A stretch of 64,000 nt of DNA from Megalonaias nervosa (taxonomy: Eukaryota > Mollusca > Bivalvia > Unionida > Unionidae). Location of the stretch: contig JAECUM010009299.1 of assembly GCA_016617855.1 (NCBI GenBank), positions 1-64,000 on the forward strand, in the 5' to 3' direction. Position 1 is the first letter of the stretch, and the number at the start of each line of letters is the position of its first letter. Below, piece by piece: positions 61,180-64,000 of this stretch. The translations under genes were made by a program, and so were the position numbers. The notes beneath the pieces are model-generated. The model was not told the origin of the DNA, made no database searches, and was given only the letters and a program-made list of their open reading frames with translations.

Positions 61180-61736
61180 TCAGATTGGCACCATTTTCAT
61201 TTAGGATAAAACAGAGAGAGAGAGAGAGAGATAGAGAGAGAAAGGGAGCTGTCTATAACTTTCCTCTTCCTGAATGGCAAGAGCGAGAATGGGTTGGCTG
61301 GGGGAAAGGGTAACAACATTTTTAAGACAGTTGTTGAGGCAGTCATAATGGATGTACAACTGGAACAATTTTCATTAGGCCTTGGTGAAAATTCCCCATC
61401 ATGATTATTCTGGGGGGGTAGTGACAACAACGTGTTTAAGACAGTCATCGTGGCAGCCATATTAAATGTACAACTTACACCATTTTCATTTAGGATCAAC
61501 TAGGTATTATATGAAGTCTATCCATGAAAACCCCTTTTTGATAAAGTCATCCATTTGGAGAGGAGCAGAGATAACAACATTTTTAAAATATGACTGCCAT
61601 TCAGGAGGAGTAGCAATAACAAGATTTTAAAGATGACTGCAGTGGTGACCATATCAGACATCAGATCAGATCACCATTTTCATTTAAGACCAACTGAACA
61701 TCATAGAAGTCTTCTGGTGATAACTCCATGTCAATA
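61180..61736. repeat. Degenerate tandem repeat array, about 130-190-bp units
   Basis: Units share CACCATTTTCATTTAGGATC, then a CTA..TATTATATGAAGTCT segment, TGAAAACCCC, CATCCATT, AGGAGTAGCAATAACAAGAT or an equivalent, and GACTGC..TGGTGACCAT. Copies begin near 61190, 61365, 61477 and 61671. The array continues after an inserted transposon at 63395. An (AG)n tract (61212-61240) has grown inside the first unit. Confidence 0.65.
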
Positions 61737-63394
61737 CATTAAAAACCTCTGCTATCAGCGACCACCTGTCATTTCCGACCACAATCGTAATGCATGGATC
61801 GATTTTATTATATAAATACTCTGTTATGAGCGTCCACCTGCAGAATGCGACCAGCGACCACAATGTCTTGGCAAACTATACATTTTGACACTGCTATGAA
61901 CGACAGCATCACAAAAATGAAGATAAACTCCACCAACCTTTATTTAATCCCTGTAAGAACGATTGCTCATACCGTTCTAAATATTTAAAAAAAATTTTTA
62001 AAACATAGGCTATTTACTGATGCCTGAAATGTTTGTAGCTATGCTTTTAATGTTTTATAGTTTTTGTCGTAAACCAGGCTGAAGTATATGTAGATTATTT
62101 CCTAGTCTGGTTCCCAGCTTTGTATGCCCCCTGCTATGTTCTCCGCTATTCGTATAGGGTTGAGCAACGCAGGTAGCATACAAAGCAGGGAACCAGACTA
62201 ATTATTCCCCCACTTAGCCTACTTCCTGGCCTTATCGTAGGACCCGGCATCCCTATGAACGACTGTATCGCAAGAACAGACAGACACCACTGACCTATAT
62301 GTAATCAATTGTTACAATGACCGCTTGATTAGTAATGACTGTTCTGATAAAAAACAAACATAAAAGGAATATTAAAAAAAGAAAGGATTGTTGCTACCGG
62401 TGACAGATGCTACAGTCTGTAAACCAGGCAAATGTACATGTCACAAATTGCCGTTGTAGTGCCAAAGTTGACGTAGTGGTTGCGTATATTGTTTGTCTTT
62501 AAGAGTTAATCCATATTGCCGGGGGTGAATAAGATCATTGTCTATTAAACCAGCAAGAAAGAATCGTTTGCGGGATTCAATTGTTAGTGTTCAAGACTTG
62601 TGATGTTTGTTGTTTATCCCCCCGACGTTAAGTGATTTCATCCCAAACACAAAGCTGTCGTCTATTCAAGTTGGTGCAACCAGGTTACACACTTTGCTTA
62701 TAGAGCTAATCTCTGTATGTCATCTTTGAACGAAGCCATTAACTTTTGACTCCGAGTAAATGGTTCTGTTTCTGGATGAGACAATTGTTTCTTTTTATTT
62801 CATGAATTGTTAGATATGAAATGCACATGTATAAATTTTTAATATTTTCCCACAGCCCAGTCAAAACTGTCTTTACATTCAATATCACAACTGAACACTA
62901 ATAATTTTAACACCTAGAACCTTAATAACAATGGGCGAACCTCCAACTAAAGAGAGACAAATTTTAAGGCCGGTGAAAATAATTACTGTAACTGAAAGAA
63001 GTGAGAAAGAGCAGACCACTCGCAAAAAGGCGGTTTAAACGTCAGTAAAACAAATTTTGGTTGTTATAAAGGAAATGGAGTAATTCAGAAACAATTTCAT
63101 ATGCTAAAATATGTGATCTTCAAATGTAAATGTGATTTCATGTTTAATGAAAGAAAGTATATCTTTATTGCCATATAATTTTGTTTTTAAATGAATGCAT
63201 ACAATATTTTAGCAAGAACTATTAATAAAGAATAGAATATATGTACAGTGATTGTGGTTATTTTTCTTAAAAATGTTCTAAAACTGGACCTTGGAAACTG
63301 GACTTTTTGTACAAACCTGCTATGAGAAACCACCTGTCTTGAGAGACTGCTTTTTGTTGGCAGAAGGGGTGGTCTTTCATAACAGGTTTTACTG
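61737..63394. mobile_element. pogo/Tigger-like DNA transposon, non-coding, inserted in the repeat array
   Basis: The left end CATTAAAAACCTCTGCTATC and the right end, reverse-complemented, CAGTAAAACCTGTTATGAAA form imperfect TIRs in which GACCACC follows on both sides. Such CAGTAAAACCT-type ends with repeated (T/C)TAT.A.CGACCA themes inside (for example 61830-61860 and 61905) are typical of pogo/Tigger elements. No transposase frame remains. Repeat-array sequence resumes right after 63394, which confirms the boundaries. Confidence 0.68.
62103..62200. mobile_element. 98-bp foldback MITE nested in the Tigger-like element
   Basis: The ends TAGTCTGGTTCCCAGCTTTG and, reverse-complemented, TAGTCTGGTTCCCTGCTTTG pair over about 32 bp with few mismatches, leaving a loop of about 34 bp. 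Flanks ATTATTTCC (left) and ATTATTCCC (right) look like a 9-bp target duplication with one change, which would fit Mutator-like elements. Confidence 0.78.
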
Positions 63395-63610
63395 CATGAC
63401 TTTCTGTTCAAGTTGAGTTGGAATAAGTTTTTTTAAGATGGTTGCCATATTTGACTTAAGATCAATACCATTTTTATTGAGAGCCAGGTAGACATCATAA
63501 TCAGTTTTTTCTGTGAAAACCTCATGTTGATGTGACCATCCATTCAGGAGAAGTAGCAGTAGTAAGATCTTCGAGATGGACACTGTGTTAGCCATATTAA
63601 ATATTTAAGC
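63395..63610. repeat. Continuation of the tandem repeat array
   Basis: After the transposon, the interrupted unit resumes (TTCTGTTCAAGTTGAGTTGG, then AAGATGGTTGCCATA). One more unit follows (CAATACCATTTTTATTGAGA, GTAGACATCATAATCAG, GTGACCATCCATTCAGGAGA, then AAGATCTTCGAGATGG). Confidence 0.62.
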
Positions 63611-64000
63611 ATCAATTCATTCATTACCAACTCGACCATGGGATGAATGTATTGAAAAGTTTCAAGGCAATCCTCCAAGTAGTTTAGAAGGAATCATGAT
63701 AACAAACTTGTACTAACAGACAGGTGGACAATGGAAAACAAACAATCCCATAGGCTATTCCAGTCTTTAGATTATATTTTCCCTTGGAAAAAAATTCATT
63801 TATCCTCTGGGAAAATTACAATCTACTGTCAATTAACCCCTCCACTAATATTAATTTAAATTCAAAGCAATTCAATGAATATATTTTGTATGATTAACAT
63901 TTTAGTTATCTTTTTTAAATTTTAAATTTTATAAAATATTTTTTATTATTTATTTATTTTAGCATATCATGAAGTTCTATGAAAACTGGACTCTTATTCT
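63611..64000. other. AT-rich end of window, nothing recognised
   Basis: No feature beyond A/T-rich tracts near 63910-63960. Confidence 0.5.

Noticed and set aside
61104..61499. Frames with Arg-Glu or Ser-Leu runs on both strands
   Set aside because: Driven by the (AG)n tract inside the tandem repeat array; no domain.

Overview
The window is AT-rich animal nuclear DNA: split genes with GT-AG introns, dense microsatellites and many layers of transposable elements. The mix (DIRS, Gypsy, LINE, piggyBac, hAT-like and pogo-like relics, several tRNA-derived SINE families, an inhibitor-of-apoptosis gene of unusual architecture) points to a lophotrochozoan, most likely a bivalve mollusc. The species cannot be fixed from the sequence alone.

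One host gene dominates, on the + strand from about 15.8 to 40.6 kb. Its 3' part is certain: exons between 26925 and 40554 join in frame into an IAP-family protein with two BIR zinc domains, a UBA domain and a C-terminal RING (a probable E3 ubiquitin ligase). Upstream, three more exons (15821-16006, 17533-17826, 24223-24297) have the same phase-1 boundaries and join without a stop. They encode a cysteine-rich, probably extracellular segment and one transmembrane helix. The full model, 11 exons and about 1,286 residues without its N-terminus, would be a single-pass membrane protein with a Cys-rich ectodomain and a cytoplasmic BIR-BIR-UBA-RING tail. I know of no described family with this layout; it is the main candidate for something new.

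Layout: 0-2.4 kb, unassigned. 2.4-7.6 kb, a decayed DIRS-type retroelement interrupted by a SINE and by a 5'-truncated LINE with an intact reverse transcriptase frame and target-site duplications. 7.6-8.75 kb, a non-autonomous DNA transposon with terminal inverted repeats. 8.9-10.7 kb (- strand), a Gypsy-like gag-protease relic. 11.1-11.5 kb, a tRNA-derived SINE. 15.8-40.6 kb, the IAP gene, whose introns hold a pogo-like MITE, SINEs, a Gypsy RNase H scrap, a hAT-like relic and a 14-unit minisatellite. 40.6-52.7 kb, no recognisable gene, with a SINE and degenerate repeats. 52.7-56.9 kb, an end-to-end piggyBac element with TTAA duplication, TIRs and a broken, intron-containing transposase. 57-64 kb, one unassigned reading frame, a degenerate tandem repeat array and a pogo/Tigger-like element inserted in it, itself carrying a 98-bp foldback MITE.

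All gene models are read by eye from splice signals and frame continuity. Family calls rest on visible motifs, and no database search was possible.
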